Below are positions 18,356 through 27,159 of a stretch of 64,000 bases of DNA, piece after piece. The translations under genes and the position numbers were made by a program. The stretch is from Rhodospirillaceae bacterium SYSU D60007 (lineage in GTDB: Bacteria; Pseudomonadota; Alphaproteobacteria; Reyranellales; Reyranellaceae): positions 98,594 to 162,593 of the forward strand of contig QOCQ01000012.1 of the NCBI GenBank assembly GCA_003574685.1. The letters are read 5' to 3'. Numbering within the stretch: position 1 is the stretch's first letter; each line of letters starts with the position of its first letter. The notes under the pieces were generated by a model, which was given only the letters and a program-made list of their open reading frames with translations, searched no databases and had not been told where the DNA came from.

Positions 18356-18534
18356 CCATCGATCTCCAGCCAGCGGCTTCCGGCCGCCATGATGTGAAAG
18401 CCGATCGAGTCTGAAGGCTTGTACGCGGCGGGCGTCGCATCGGTGATCCGGTCGCCGCTCGGCATGTAGCGGTACTGCATGGATCCCGTGATCCTGATCC
18501 GCCGCAGGGCCTCGGACAGAAGATCGCGGCATCG
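18236..18534 (-). pseudogene. AraC-family regulator remnant (cupin N-terminal domain)
   Basis: The minus strand reads RDLLSEALRRIRITGSMQYR, then SIGFHIMAAGSRWLEIDGQ and ILEAG in one frame, and continues DIAAFPFGTPHWIGSGSADR in the next frame. Together these reproduce the N-terminal sensor domain (cupin_6) of AraC-type activators. The frame change at about 18331 fits a single-base deletion (GGCGAC to GGGAC). The DNA-binding half is absent. It collides tail to tail with the truncated membrane protein gene. Confidence 0.65.
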
Positions 18535-18582
18535 TCGGAAGTGCGTAATGGATTTTCAGACTAATCTTTCGGCATTGCCGCG

Positions 18583-18954
18583 ATGGCCGCCGCCAATGCG
18601 GTGGTGCCGCGGATCACGCCGGCGCAAACAAGGGAGATGATGGCGAAGGGCAACTCGCTGGTGGTCGACGTGCGCGACGCACCCGAGGTGGCGCAGAGCG
18701 GCAAGGTGGCGGGGGCGGTCCACGTCTCGCGCGGCATGCTCGAGTTCCATGCCGACCCCGAGACGCCCTACCACGACAAGAACTTCAGCAAGGACAAGAC
18801 GGTGATCCTCTACTGTGCGTCCGGCGGGCGCTCTGCGCTCGGCGGCAAGGTGCTCAAGGACATGGGGTATGCCGAGGTCTACAACCTCGGCGCCTTCAAG
18901 GACTGGGTCGATAGCGGCGGACCGGTCGACAAGCCGCCCGCGCCCGGTGCGTGA
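18583..18954 (+). CDS. Rhodanese-domain protein
   Basis: A single rhodanese domain of 123 residues. The active-site loop is CASGGRS with Cys78, preceded by the conserved LVVDVRDAPEVAQSGKV and GAVHVSRGMLEF blocks. Rhodaneses carry a persulfide on the loop cysteine and transfer sulfane sulfur to acceptors. There is no signal peptide, so the protein is likely cytoplasmic. It follows the decayed junction and precedes a repeat element. Confidence 0.88.
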   Translation: MAAANAVVPRITPAQTREMMAKGNSLVVDVRDAPEVAQSGKVAGAVHVSRGMLEFHADPETPYHDKNFSKDKTVILYCASGGRSALGGKVLKDMGYAEVYNLGAFKDWVDSGGPVDKPPAPGA

Positions 18955-18969
18955 GCGGCGGACACACGC

Positions 18970-19104
18970 CGGGAGCGCGCCACTCCAGTGGCGCCTTGCC
19001 CTAAGCGACAGCGCGGGCAGCCCGCGGCCTCATGGCAATACTCTTGGAAGACCTGGCTTCGCTGCGCTTCGCCAATGCGCCATCGGAGTGGCGCGCTCCC
19101 GGCG
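18970..19104. repeat. Inverted repeat element (family A), copy 2
   Basis: It begins GGGAGCGCGCCACTCCAGTG and ends GGAGTGGCGCGCTCCCGG, the same arms as the element at 8996, with CTTCGCTGCGCTTCGCCAATGC in the right half. It lies between two convergent genes and may act as a bidirectional terminator. Confidence 0.7.
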
Positions 19105-19118
19105 TGCGAACGTGACTA

Positions 19119-20186
19119 TCAGGCCGCGTTGTAGATGGCGAACACCTTGTTGGAGTTGAAGACGTCGGTCTCGACCCAATGACTCCACGCGAGCCTGGCG
19201 CCGAGCGCTTCCACGGCACCCATCAGGGCGAACCAGTTCAGCACTTCCTGCTGGCCGGCATCCTCGATCTCTGCCAGCGAGGTGGTGCGCCAGGCCTCGA
19301 AGTCCCCGGCGCACATGGCCTGGTAGAGTCGGCGGTCGCCTGGCGTATCGGGACGCAGGCGCCAGGTCTTGTCGCACAGGAAGGCATGCGACCAGCTTGA
19401 CGAGGCGATCAGGGCGACCCGCCACGGGCTGGCCCGAAGCACGCGGGCCGTGGCTGCGCCCAGCTCCATGAAGCGTCGTGGTGACGGGGAAGGCGGATCG
19501 AACTCCACTGTGTCGCCAATGCGGGTCAGGAAGCCTTTGCAGCTTACCACCCGCCGGCCGTAGCAGTTCAGCGGCACGGCGATGACGGGATGATCGAAGC
19601 CGGTGCGATGATAATCGAGAAACAGGATGGCATTCAGGAAGGCGTGGGCCGGGCCCTGGTGGTGCAAGGGCTTGTAGGCCCAGGCGATATCGATTCTCTG
19701 ATCGAGCAGGCCGGCGGCGAGATTCCGTGCGATATCGGGCCGGCCTCGCAGCAGGAGGCTGTAGTCGCTGCCTTCGCCCCAGACGTTCGGCTTGTCGCGC
19801 ACGGCCGAGGAATCGCGGGCATCGCGCCACGGATGAACCCTCATGTCGCCATAGGCGCAAACGGTGAAGGGCGGGATCACGTCCTCGCGGAAATTCTCGT
19901 ACTGGTCGTCGCCCCAGATCACCACCACATCGGGAGCAAAGCGATCCAGCGCCTCGCGCACGCGCGCAAATCCGGCAACAAGGGCTGCGCGGTGCGCGGC
20001 AGCGGCCGAAACGCCGCCATCGTTGCCCCATTCGCGGCGCATGGCTTCGGGCCAGTTCGCCGGATCCCTGGCGGCCTCGGGGATCGCCGGGTCCTGCAAT
20101 GTCCAGCGCAGAATGCCGGCCATGTCCTTGTCAGGCAAACAGAGCGGCGGATAGTGCGTCAGGCCCAGCGCCAGGATCTCGGCCAC
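19119..20186 (-). CDS. LigB-type class III extradiol dioxygenase family protein
   Basis: A 355-residue protein opening ILALGLTHYPPLCLPDKDM, with FAPDVVVIWGDDQYENF, HHQGPAHAFLNAILFLDYHR, PVIAVPLNCYG and IASSSWSHAFLCDKTW. These are the metal-site and substrate-site blocks of the LigB superfamily, which uses Fe(II) to cleave catecholic rings; some members have other activities. The expected iron ligands (His near the N terminus, Glu/Asp in the WGDDQYE region) appear present. No aromatic-degradation partner genes are adjacent, so the substrate is unknown. Confidence 0.82.
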   Translation of the reverse strand: MAEILALGLTHYPPLCLPDKDMAGILRWTLQDPAIPEAARDPANWPEAMRREWGNDGGVSAAAAHRAALVAGFARVREALDRFAPDVVVIWGDDQYENFREDVIPPFTVCAYGDMRVHPWRDARDSSAVRDKPNVWGEGSDYSLLLRGRPDIARNLAAGLLDQRIDIAWAYKPLHHQGPAHAFLNAILFLDYHRTGFDHPVIAVPLNCYGRRVVSCKGFLTRIGDTVEFDPPSPSPRRFMELGAATARVLRASPWRVALIASSSWSHAFLCDKTWRLRPDTPGDRRLYQAMCAGDFEAWRTTSLAEIEDAGQQEVLNWFALMGAVEALGARLAWSHWVETDVFNSNKVFAIYNAA

Positions 20187-20249
20187 GAATCCTCCCCGGC
20201 CGGTGGGTTCGACCGGCCGGTCCGCAGCCTACTACAATCGCCGGAACGC

Positions 20250-20273
20250 AAAAGGCCGCCCGCCGGCGGCCTT
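20250..20273 (-). terminator. Rho-independent terminator after rpmG
   Basis: On the minus strand a 9-base-pair stem AAGGCCGCC / GGCGGCCTT with a four-base loop is followed by TT, 23 bases past the rpmG stop. Confidence 0.7.
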
Positions 20274-20295
20274 CGAGCGGAACGCGATGGCGCGT

Positions 20296-20463
20296 TTACT
20301 TGATTTTTGATTCCTTGAAGAGCACGTGCTTGCGGGCACGCGGATCGTACTTTTTGAGCTCCATCTTCTCGGTCTTGGTACGCGGGTTCTTCTTCGCGAC
20401 GTAGAAGTAGCCAGTGTCGGCGCTGGAGATCATCTTCACAAGGATCGAGGTCGGCTTGGCCAT
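20296..20463 (-). CDS. rpmG: 50S ribosomal protein L33
   Basis: A 55-residue basic protein, [20 protein letters not shown], with the family pattern [10 protein letters not shown] and [17 protein letters not shown]. It belongs to the zinc-free L33 type: the CxxC pairs of zinc-binding forms are absent. A terminator hairpin follows. Confidence 0.97.
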   Translation of the reverse strand: MAKPTSILVKMISSADTGYFYVAKKNPRTKTEKMELKKYDPRARKHVLFKESKIK

Positions 20464-20560
20464 GATGCTGGTCCATTCGAGGCCCGGCGTGGGGGCAAAA
20501 TTCCGCAAAGCCGGGCGAAAATAGTCAGGTCCGGCGGCTTGTCAAGCCGGCTGACGGACT

Positions 20561-21082
20561 TCAGTCGCGAACCCGCTGCTCGACGCTGACCGGCGCGCCG
20601 CTGCGGTTGAGCAGCAGGATGGCATAAGGCGACGTCATCTGCTGCGCCAGCATGTCGCCCGAAGGACGGGTTTCCTCGATCACGACGATCACGCGCTCGC
20701 CGCGCGCCTCGGTGCCGAGCACATTGACCCGGTAGCCCGGCGTCGGTCGCTGGCCCAGCATGATGGCCACGCCCGTTTGACGGGAAGGATCAAAGGCAGG
20801 GGGCGGGTCCTGGCGCAGTCCGGACCACAGGCTCCGCCATTCGGCGCGCGTCGTGGCGATCTGCGTCTCGCGGGCCGAGGCGCCTCCTTGCGGTCCCTGC
20901 CAAGTGCGATACGCCACGGTCTCGTTCGGCGACGGAAAGACCCATTCGGCAACCCCTAATACGGCCAGCGCCAGGGCAGCCACGACCATCAGCGCCGTCC
21001 CCATCCGCGCGCGGAAGGAAGCGCGGCGCGTGGCGGGTGCATCCGGGACGTTTCGGGGGATGCCCATATTGATCAGAACCAT
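20561..21082 (-). CDS. PrcB-domain membrane-anchored protein
   Basis: From the start at 21082 (173 residues) the protein has one N-terminal membrane helix (ALMVVAALALAVLGVAEWVF). An extracytoplasmic segment follows, ending in a PrcB-like domain: TGVAIMLGQRPTPGYRVNVL, ERVIVVIEETRPSGDMLAQQ and TSPYAILLL. In spirochaetes PrcB associates with the dentilisin protease complex; in proteobacteria the role is unknown. The start is uncertain because no good ribosome-binding site is visible; ATG 21067 is an alternative. Confidence 0.68.
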   Translation of the reverse strand: MVLINMGIPRNVPDAPATRRASFRARMGTALMVVAALALAVLGVAEWVFPSPNETVAYRTWQGPQGGASARETQIATTRAEWRSLWSGLRQDPPPAFDPSRQTGVAIMLGQRPTPGYRVNVLGTEARGERVIVVIEETRPSGDMLAQQMTSPYAILLLNRSGAPVSVEQRVRD

Positions 21083-21210
21083 GCGAGCCTTGTAGCCGCC
21101 GAGCATGGCCGCTTTGGGGATCATCTGGGGCGGACCCGCGAAGCGACGTGACCATATCGTGGCGCGCGGAATTTGCGTACTGCCAGCAACAACTCTCGCG
21201 GTTTCCGGCG

Positions 21211-22680
21211 TCAGATGTTCTGGCCGGCGAACGGATCGGCAACCCGCGGCCAATAAGGCACGCTGCGCTTGGTATGCCGGATACTGGCGAAATCGGGCTC
21301 TATGCCGCCGCGAGTCGTGACGTAGAGGACGCGCGCGGCGATCGGGGCGAAGCCAGCGTAGAAGTGCTGGCTCGATTTCACCACGATCAGCCGGTAGCGG
21401 GTCGGATCAAGGCCAAGTGGCGCGAAGGCGTCGGGATGGAAGATCTGCGTTCGTTTCGTATTGATGACGATGTCGATGCCGTCCGCCTGCAACCAGGCGA
21501 GATTGCCGGTGCCGTTCCGGGTCGGACCGAAAGTCTGCTGGCAATCCCAGGCCAGCTTTTTCACCGTGACGCGCAGGTCGACCGGATTGCCGCTGATGGG
21601 ACCGCACTTGCCGCCGATACGCATCTCGAGCGTCGCACCTTCGCCGGCCTCCTCGGCGATCTGAAAGGCCACCGGGTCCCACAGCAGGCCGACCAGCGCG
21701 CCCTTGAAGCCCCGCTGCAGCAGCGCCTCCAGCAGAAAGGTCGAGTCGCTGGGCGAGCCACCGCCGGCGTTGTCGGCGACATCGGCCAGTACGACCGGTT
21801 TGTCCGCCGGTGCCGATTCGGCATCGGCGATGGCGTCGTCCGGCTGCCAGTATTTCACCAGGGTGCTGTCGCGCATCGCGAACAGCTCCTGGCCAAGCTG
21901 GCGCGCGACATCCTGCGCCTTTGTCCTGTCGCCATCGGCAACAACCAGCGCTTGCGTGCCGACCTCCGCCACGTCTCCCCACGGAAAGCCGTGGCCGAGC
22001 GACACCGACAGAATGCCGTCCTTTGCTTCCAGGGCCTTCATGCGCGCCACGAAACTCTTCATCGGCTCGACGGGCGTGCGGTACATCCCGACCATGCGGC
22101 AGTCATACGCAGCCATAACCGGCCGGGTCTTGCCTTCGGCCGCATCAGCGCAGAGCGTGAACAACTCTTCCGCTCGCTCGGCAGTATCGATGTGCGGATA
22201 CTCCTTGAACGTCACCAGCGCGTCGGCATTGGCCAGCATCGCGCGGGTGATGTGGCAATGCAGATCGAGCTCGCCGCCGATCACGGCGCGCGCACCGGCA
22301 ATCTCCCGGACACGGCCGAGAAGGTCACCCTCGCAATCGTCGTAGCCGTCCGCGACCATGGCGCCGTGCATCGACAGCAGCACGATGTCGATTGGCAGCG
22401 CCTTTTTGAGGTCGGCAAGGATCTCATCGCGGTAACCTTCATAGACGCTGCGCACCGTGACGCCCGCCGGCTGGGCGAAAGCGTACAGGCTTTCGATCAC
22501 GCGCCAGCCGCGCTCTTCCGCCCGGCGCCGCCAGACATGCATGGGCGCCGAGAACAGGTTGGGCGTGTGCTTCGTGACGTCACCGTGGAACACACCCGAC
22601 TCTTCGAAATTGCGCCTTCCGGTCGGGAAGGGCACGAAGGTATTGGTCTCGGTGCCGAGGCAGGCGATGAAGACTTTCAT
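21211..22680 (-). CDS. M81-family metallopeptidase (MlrC-like), paralogue 1
   Basis: A 489-residue protein starting KVFIACLGTETNTFVPFPTG. The N-terminal M81 domain carries SMHGAMVADGYDDCEGD, GGELDLHCHITRAM and KEYPHIDTAERAEEL, probable zinc-site blocks. The C-terminal MlrC domain contains ADNAGGGSPSDSTFLLEAL. MlrC degrades linear microcystin fragments in sphingomonads; most homologues have unknown peptide-like or amide substrates. It is divergent from the CoA-transferase gene and is a close paralogue of the gene at 25089-26543. Confidence 0.85.
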   Translation of the reverse strand: MKVFIACLGTETNTFVPFPTGRRNFEESGVFHGDVTKHTPNLFSAPMHVWRRRAEERGWRVIESLYAFAQPAGVTVRSVYEGYRDEILADLKKALPIDIVLLSMHGAMVADGYDDCEGDLLGRVREIAGARAVIGGELDLHCHITRAMLANADALVTFKEYPHIDTAERAEELFTLCADAAEGKTRPVMAAYDCRMVGMYRTPVEPMKSFVARMKALEAKDGILSVSLGHGFPWGDVAEVGTQALVVADGDRTKAQDVARQLGQELFAMRDSTLVKYWQPDDAIADAESAPADKPVVLADVADNAGGGSPSDSTFLLEALLQRGFKGALVGLLWDPVAFQIAEEAGEGATLEMRIGGKCGPISGNPVDLRVTVKKLAWDCQQTFGPTRNGTGNLAWLQADGIDIVINTKRTQIFHPDAFAPLGLDPTRYRLIVVKSSQHFYAGFAPIAARVLYVTTRGGIEPDFASIRHTKRSVPYWPRVADPFAGQNI

Positions 22681-22804
22681 GGATGGTCCGATATGAGGGA
22701 TGCCGGACCCTATCCGACACCGGACAGGCATGTCACCCCGCTGGATGACAGCGCGGACATCACGGCATAACGTGGCCGCGCAATCGAATGGCAGCGGGAA
22801 GGCG

Positions 22805-24064
22805 ATGACCGAGGGACTGAAAAGGCGAGATTATGCCGGCGGCGCACAGGGACCATTGAACGGGTTGCGGGTCCTCGACCTGTCGCGCCTCGTGGCCGGC
22901 AACACGCTGACCCAGATGCTGGGCGACTATGGCGCGGAGGTCATCAAGGTCGAGCCGCCGGAAGGCGATACGTTGCGGGCGTGGAAGGTCAAGGGGATTG
23001 AAACCAACTGGAAGATCTTTGCACGCAACAAGAAAAGCCTTGCCGTGGATTTCCGCAAGCCGCAGACGAACGGTCTACTACTGAAGCTGGCGTCCTCCTG
23101 CGCCATCTTCGTGGAGAGCTTCCGCCCCGGCACGCTCGAGAAGATGGGCCTGGCACCCGACGTGCTCCTTGCCGCCAATCCCCGGCTGATCGTGGTGCGC
23201 ATCTCGGGTTGGGGACAGGAGGGTCCCTACAGCCATCGCCCCGGTTTCGGCACGCTTGTCGAGGGCATGAGCGGCTTTGCCTCGATGAACGGCTTCGACG
23301 ATCGCGAACCCGTGCTGCCGCCGATGTACCTCGCCGACACGATTGCCGGGCTCACCGGTGTCGGCGCCGTCATGATGGCGCTGCGGGCCGTCGAGGTGAA
23401 CGGCGGCAAGGGACAGGTGATCGATCTGCCGCTGCTGGATCCGCTGTTCAATGCGCTCGGCCCGCAGGCGGCCAATTATCGCCTGACGGGTACCATAAAG
23501 CCCCGGACCGGCAGCCGCTCGACCAACGCCGCGCCGCGCAATGTGTACAAGACCCGGGACGGCGGCTGGGTCTGCCTGTCGGCCTCGACGCAGGGCATGA
23601 CGGAGCGGCTGTTCCGGGCGATCGGCCGCGCCGATCTGATCGACAATCCGCGCTACCGCACCAATGCCGACCGCGTCGAGCACGCTGCGGAGCTGGATGC
23701 GATCATCGGCGCCTTTGTGGCCGAGCGTACGCTGGCGGAGACGGTCGCCTTCTTCGACAAGGCCGAGGTGACCATCGGGCCTGTCTACGACGTCGGGCAG
23801 ATCCTCAACGACCCGCACTTCGTTGAGCGCGAGATCCTGGCCGACTACCCGGATGAGGAGGCCGGGCAGTTTGCCATGCACGCCGTGACACCGCGCCTGT
23901 CCGGGACGCCGGGCTCGATCCGCAGCCGCGCGCCCAGGCTGGGGGAGCACAACAGGGAAGTGCTGGCCGGGATCGGCATTTCGGACGGGGACTACCAGAC
24001 TATGTTGACGCAGGGCGTGGTGGTCGAGGCGGTTCAGGGCGGCAGGGCGAGGAAGGCGTCATGA
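22805..24064 (+). CDS. CaiB/BaiF (type III) CoA-transferase
   Basis: A 419-residue family III CoA-transferase: LNGLRVLDLSRLVAGNTLTQ at the N terminus, GAEVIKVEPPEGDTLR, FVESFRPGTLEKMGL and GYG-type substrate-loop equivalents (GFGTLVEGMSGFASMNG), then GLTGVGAVMMALRA. The enzyme moves CoA between carboxylic acids through an aspartyl-CoA intermediate. GGGAAGG lies before ATG 22805. The stop overlaps the next start by four bases (ATGA), so transferase and lyase are translationally coupled and probably act on the same acid. Confidence 0.92.
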   Translation: MTEGLKRRDYAGGAQGPLNGLRVLDLSRLVAGNTLTQMLGDYGAEVIKVEPPEGDTLRAWKVKGIETNWKIFARNKKSLAVDFRKPQTNGLLLKLASSCAIFVESFRPGTLEKMGLAPDVLLAANPRLIVVRISGWGQEGPYSHRPGFGTLVEGMSGFASMNGFDDREPVLPPMYLADTIAGLTGVGAVMMALRAVEVNGGKGQVIDLPLLDPLFNALGPQAANYRLTGTIKPRTGSRSTNAAPRNVYKTRDGGWVCLSASTQGMTERLFRAIGRADLIDNPRYRTNADRVEHAAELDAIIGAFVAERTLAETVAFFDKAEVTIGPVYDVGQILNDPHFVEREILADYPDEEAGQFAMHAVTPRLSGTPGSIRSRAPRLGEHNREVLAGIGISDGDYQTMLTQGVVVEAVQGGRARKAS

Positions 24065-24966
24065 ATCCCGCGAAGGATCTGCCGGTATGGCGTTCGCTGC
24101 TCTACGTTCCGGTGAATGTCGAAAAGTATGTCGACAAGGCTCATACGCGCGGTGCCGACGCCATCCAGCTCGACCTCGAGGACAGCGTGCCCCTGTCCGA
24201 GAAGGACACGGCGCGCACGCTGGTGGAGAAGGCTGCCGCGCGGGTGAGCCGCGGCGGCGCCGACGTGGTCGTCCGGATAAACAGGCCCCTGCAGATGGCG
24301 GTGCGCGATCTGGAGGCCTCCGTCTGTCCTGATGTGCACGGCATCGCGGTAACCAAGGTGGAGGGACCGGATCACATCAGGCTGCTCAACGAGCTGGTGA
24401 GCGAGCTGGAGCAGAAGCGCGGCCTGCCGCCGGGCCATACCCGCTTCATCGCCATGATCGAGACGCCGCGCAGCTATTTCAATATGCCGGCGATTGCCGC
24501 GGCCGCCGAGCGCATGGTTGCCATGAGCATCGGCGGCGAGGACTTCGCCTCCGAGGTGGGCATGGAGCCCACCGAGGAAACGCTGCAGCTCCCCAAGCAG
24601 ACCATGATCTATGCGGCCCGCTCGGCCGGCTTGATGCCCTTCGGCTATATCGCCAGTGTTGCCAACTTCGGCGACCCCGAGGGCTTCCGGCGTATGGTGC
24701 GCCGCTCGCGCCAGTTCGGCTTCATGGGCGCAAGCTGCATCCATCCGGGGCAGGTGCCGATCGTTACGGAAGAGTACACGCCCTCGGCCGGGGAGATTGC
24801 CTGGGCGCGGCGCATCATCGAGGAAGACCGCAAGCAGGCCGCCGCCGGCCGCGGCTCGTTCGCCCTTGACGGCAAGATGATCGACATCCCCGTAATCCGC
24901 CGCGCCGAGGCGCTACTGCAACGCCACGAGGCGATCCAGGCGAGGGAAGCCCGCAAGACCTCCTGA
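24061..24966 (+). CDS. HpcH/HpaI (CitE-like) CoA-ester lyase
   Basis: A 301-residue TIM-barrel protein of the citrate-lyase-beta family. It opens RSLLYVPVNVEKYVDKAHTR, has DAIQLDLEDSVPLSEKD with the Mg-ligand region, VVVRINRPL, FIAMIETPRSYFN with a ligand Glu, SIGGEDFASEVGM and GASCIHPGQVPIV. Such enzymes cleave or hydrolyse C-C bonds of CoA thioesters such as malyl- or citramalyl-CoA. Coupled to the CoA-transferase, it suggests activation of a dicarboxylic or hydroxy acid followed by retro-aldol cleavage. Confidence 0.9.
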   Translation: MNPAKDLPVWRSLLYVPVNVEKYVDKAHTRGADAIQLDLEDSVPLSEKDTARTLVEKAAARVSRGGADVVVRINRPLQMAVRDLEASVCPDVHGIAVTKVEGPDHIRLLNELVSELEQKRGLPPGHTRFIAMIETPRSYFNMPAIAAAAERMVAMSIGGEDFASEVGMEPTEETLQLPKQTMIYAARSAGLMPFGYIASVANFGDPEGFRRMVRRSRQFGFMGASCIHPGQVPIVTEEYTPSAGEIAWARRIIEEDRKQAAAGRGSFALDGKMIDIPVIRRAEALLQRHEAIQAREARKTS

Positions 24967-24981
24967 AGGCCTCGGAATAGC

Positions 24982-25064
24982 CTTCATGGTGAGCTTGTCG
25001 AACCATGAAGGCGTCGCACGGCGTCGGTGCGGTCGCTTCATGGTTCGACAGGCTCACCATGAAG
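24982..25064. repeat. REPIN-like inverted repeat (family B), copy 1
   Basis: Left arm CTTCATGGTGAGCTTGTCGA (24982-25010) and right arm CTTCATGGTTCGACAGGCTC (25036-25064) are near-perfect inverted copies of each other around a 25-base GC-rich spacer. Other copies are at 27160 and 59528; this one has the opposite orientation, judged from its spacer. Confidence 0.8.
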
Positions 25065-25088
25065 CGGTTCTCTGAAATGCCCCGCTAG

Positions 25089-26543
25089 TCAGCGGAACGG
25101 GTCCTCGACCTTGGGCCAGAACGGGGTCTTGCGCTTGGTGTAGGGCAGGCGCGCGTAGGCGGGTTCGGCGGCGCCGGGAGTCGTGACGTAGAGCGTCTCC
25201 TTCGCGAGCGGCGCGAAGCCGTTGTAGAAGTGCTGCGCCGACTTCACGACGATCAGCCTGTATCGCGCCGGATCGATTCCCAGGGCGCGGAAGGCGTCGG
25301 GGTGGAACGTCTGGGTACGGTAGGTATTGACGACGATGTCCACCAGCTCCGATGACAGCCAGGCGATGTCGCCCAGCGGCGACATGACCGGTCCGTAAGG
25401 CTGCTGCACATTGCGAGCGATGCCACGGACGGTGACGCGCAGGTCGACGGGATCGCCGCTCACCTTGCCGGACTTGCCGCCCAGGCGCATGTCGAGCGTG
25501 GGGCCCTCGCCAGCCTCCTCGGCGATCTGGAAGGCCATCGGATCCCACATCACGCCGAACAAAGTTGGACCGGCGCCCCGTTCGAGGATGCGCCGCAGCA
25601 GGAAGGTGGAATCGCCGGGCGCACCGCTGCCGGGATTGTCGGCCCGGTCGGCCAGCACCACTGTGCCTTCGGAATGGGCCGCTGCGCGGTCGAGCGCCTC
25701 GTCCGGCGTCAGGAATTGCGTCACGTAGCTGTGGCGCTGGGCGAACAGCTCCTGGCCAAGGCGGGCGGCCAAAGCCTCGGCCTTGCCAGCATCGCCGTCG
25801 CTGACCACCAGCGTCCGCGTGCCGACATCCTCCACATCGGCGAACGCAAAACCATGGGCCAGCGAGACGGAAAGAATTCCGTCCTTGCCTTCCAGCGCCT
25901 TCATCCTTGCCACGAAGCTTTTCATCGGTTCGACCGGCGTGCGGTAGGAACCCATCATCCGGCAGTCATAGCGCGCCATGACCGGGCGCACCCTTCCCTC
26001 GGCGGCATCGGCGCAGATCGTGAACAGCTCGGCCGCGCGCTCCATCGGATCGATGTGGGGATATTCCTTGTAGATCACGATGGCGGTCGCGTTGCGGATC
26101 ATGGCCTCGCTCAGGTGGCAGTGCAGGTCCAGTTCGGCACCGACGACCGTGGCGGAACCGACGATGGCTCTGACGCGGGCCAGGATGTCGCCTTCGCAGT
26201 CGTCATAGCCGTCCGCGACCATCGCGCCGTGCAGGTTCAGCAGAACAATGTCCAGGGGCAGTGCCTGGCGGATATCGGCCAGAAGCTCGTCCCGAAACCC
26301 CTCATACACGCCGCGGACGGTCACGCCGGACGGTGCCGCGAAGGTCAGAAGTCCTTCGACCACCGTCCAGCTCCGTGCTTCCGCCTCGCGCCGCCAGACA
26401 TGCAGCGGACCGGAGAACGGAGCCGGCGGGTGGCGGGTGGCATCACCGCGGAAGACGCCATAAGCCGCGAAGGCGCGCCGGCCGGTTGGAAACGGCACGA
26501 AGGCATTTGTCTCGGTGCCAAAGCCCGCGATGAAGACGCGCAT
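25089..26543 (-). CDS. M81-family metallopeptidase (MlrC-like), paralogue 2
   Basis: A 484-residue close paralogue of the gene at 21211-22680, with long blocks identical or nearly so (HGAMVADGYDDCEGD, ELDLHCHLSEAM, RTPVEPMKSFVARMKALEGK, DGILSVSLAHGF). The N terminus is RVFIAGFGTETNAFVPF. Start 26543 has GGGGG upstream. It lies convergent to the CoA-lyase, with a family B repeat between, so the two M81 genes bracket the transferase/lyase pair. The biochemical role is unknown; hydrolysis of a small amide or peptide feeding the CoA pathway is an inference. Confidence 0.85.
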   Translation of the reverse strand: MRVFIAGFGTETNAFVPFPTGRRAFAAYGVFRGDATRHPPAPFSGPLHVWRREAEARSWTVVEGLLTFAAPSGVTVRGVYEGFRDELLADIRQALPLDIVLLNLHGAMVADGYDDCEGDILARVRAIVGSATVVGAELDLHCHLSEAMIRNATAIVIYKEYPHIDPMERAAELFTICADAAEGRVRPVMARYDCRMMGSYRTPVEPMKSFVARMKALEGKDGILSVSLAHGFAFADVEDVGTRTLVVSDGDAGKAEALAARLGQELFAQRHSYVTQFLTPDEALDRAAAHSEGTVVLADRADNPGSGAPGDSTFLLRRILERGAGPTLFGVMWDPMAFQIAEEAGEGPTLDMRLGGKSGKVSGDPVDLRVTVRGIARNVQQPYGPVMSPLGDIAWLSSELVDIVVNTYRTQTFHPDAFRALGIDPARYRLIVVKSAQHFYNGFAPLAKETLYVTTPGAAEPAYARLPYTKRKTPFWPKVEDPFR

Positions 26544-26636
26544 TTGCTGATACCCCCAATTCGTGTACCAGCGTAGCGACCGGATGCGCCGGTTGCTAGG
26601 ATCGTCACGAATCACCAACCGGATTTACGCAGGCCA

Positions 26637-27122
26637 ATGCCGTCTTTCGATATCGTCTCCAAAACAGACCTTGCCGAGGTCGACAACGCCCTCGACGGCG
26701 TGCGCCGCGAGATCGGTACGCGCTTCGACTTCAAGGGCAGCAAGTGCACGCTCGAGCGCAAGGATGCGGCCATCACCATCATTGCCGACGACGAGATGAA
26801 GCTGCGCCAGGTCCAGGAGCTGGTGCGGGGTTATTTCGCGCGCCGCAAGCTCGATCCCAAGGCGCTGGAGTTCGCCGACTCGGAGCGAGCCTCGGGCAAT
26901 ACCGTGCGGCAGGTGGTGACCGTGAAGCAAGGTATCGACCGCGAGCTCGGCAAGTCCATTGTGAAGGCGTTGAAGGATTCCAAGCTCAAGGTGCAGCCGG
27001 CCATCCAGGGCGACGAACTGCGTATCACGGGCAAGAAGCGGGACGATCTGCAGGAAGCGATCACCCTGATCCGCGGTCTGGAGGTTGATCGCCCCGTGCA
27101 GTTCGTGAACTTCCGCGACTAG
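26637..27122 (+). CDS. yajQ: YajQ-family nucleotide (c-di-GMP)-binding protein
   Basis: A 161-residue protein starting PSFDIVSKTDLAEVDNALDG, with TRFDFKGSKC, VKQGIDRELGKSIVKALKDS and the C-terminal VQFVNFRD. These define the YajQ (UPF0234) family of two ferredoxin-like domains. A Xanthomonas homologue binds cyclic di-GMP and acts on transcription; in other species the partner is unclear. It is divergent from M81 paralogue 2 and stands alone. Confidence 0.95.
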   Translation: MPSFDIVSKTDLAEVDNALDGVRREIGTRFDFKGSKCTLERKDAAITIIADDEMKLRQVQELVRGYFARRKLDPKALEFADSERASGNTVRQVVTVKQGIDRELGKSIVKALKDSKLKVQPAIQGDELRITGKKRDDLQEAITLIRGLEVDRPVQFVNFRD

Positions 27123-27159
27123 GGCAGCGCCTCCGCACACCTGCTAGTGCGGAAAACCG

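Noticed and set aside
24963..25090. Short protein-like frames reading FMVRQAHHEG-type peptides
   Set aside because: The peptide comes from the arm sequence of the family B inverted repeat and recurs at all three copies, so it reflects the repeat, not a gene.
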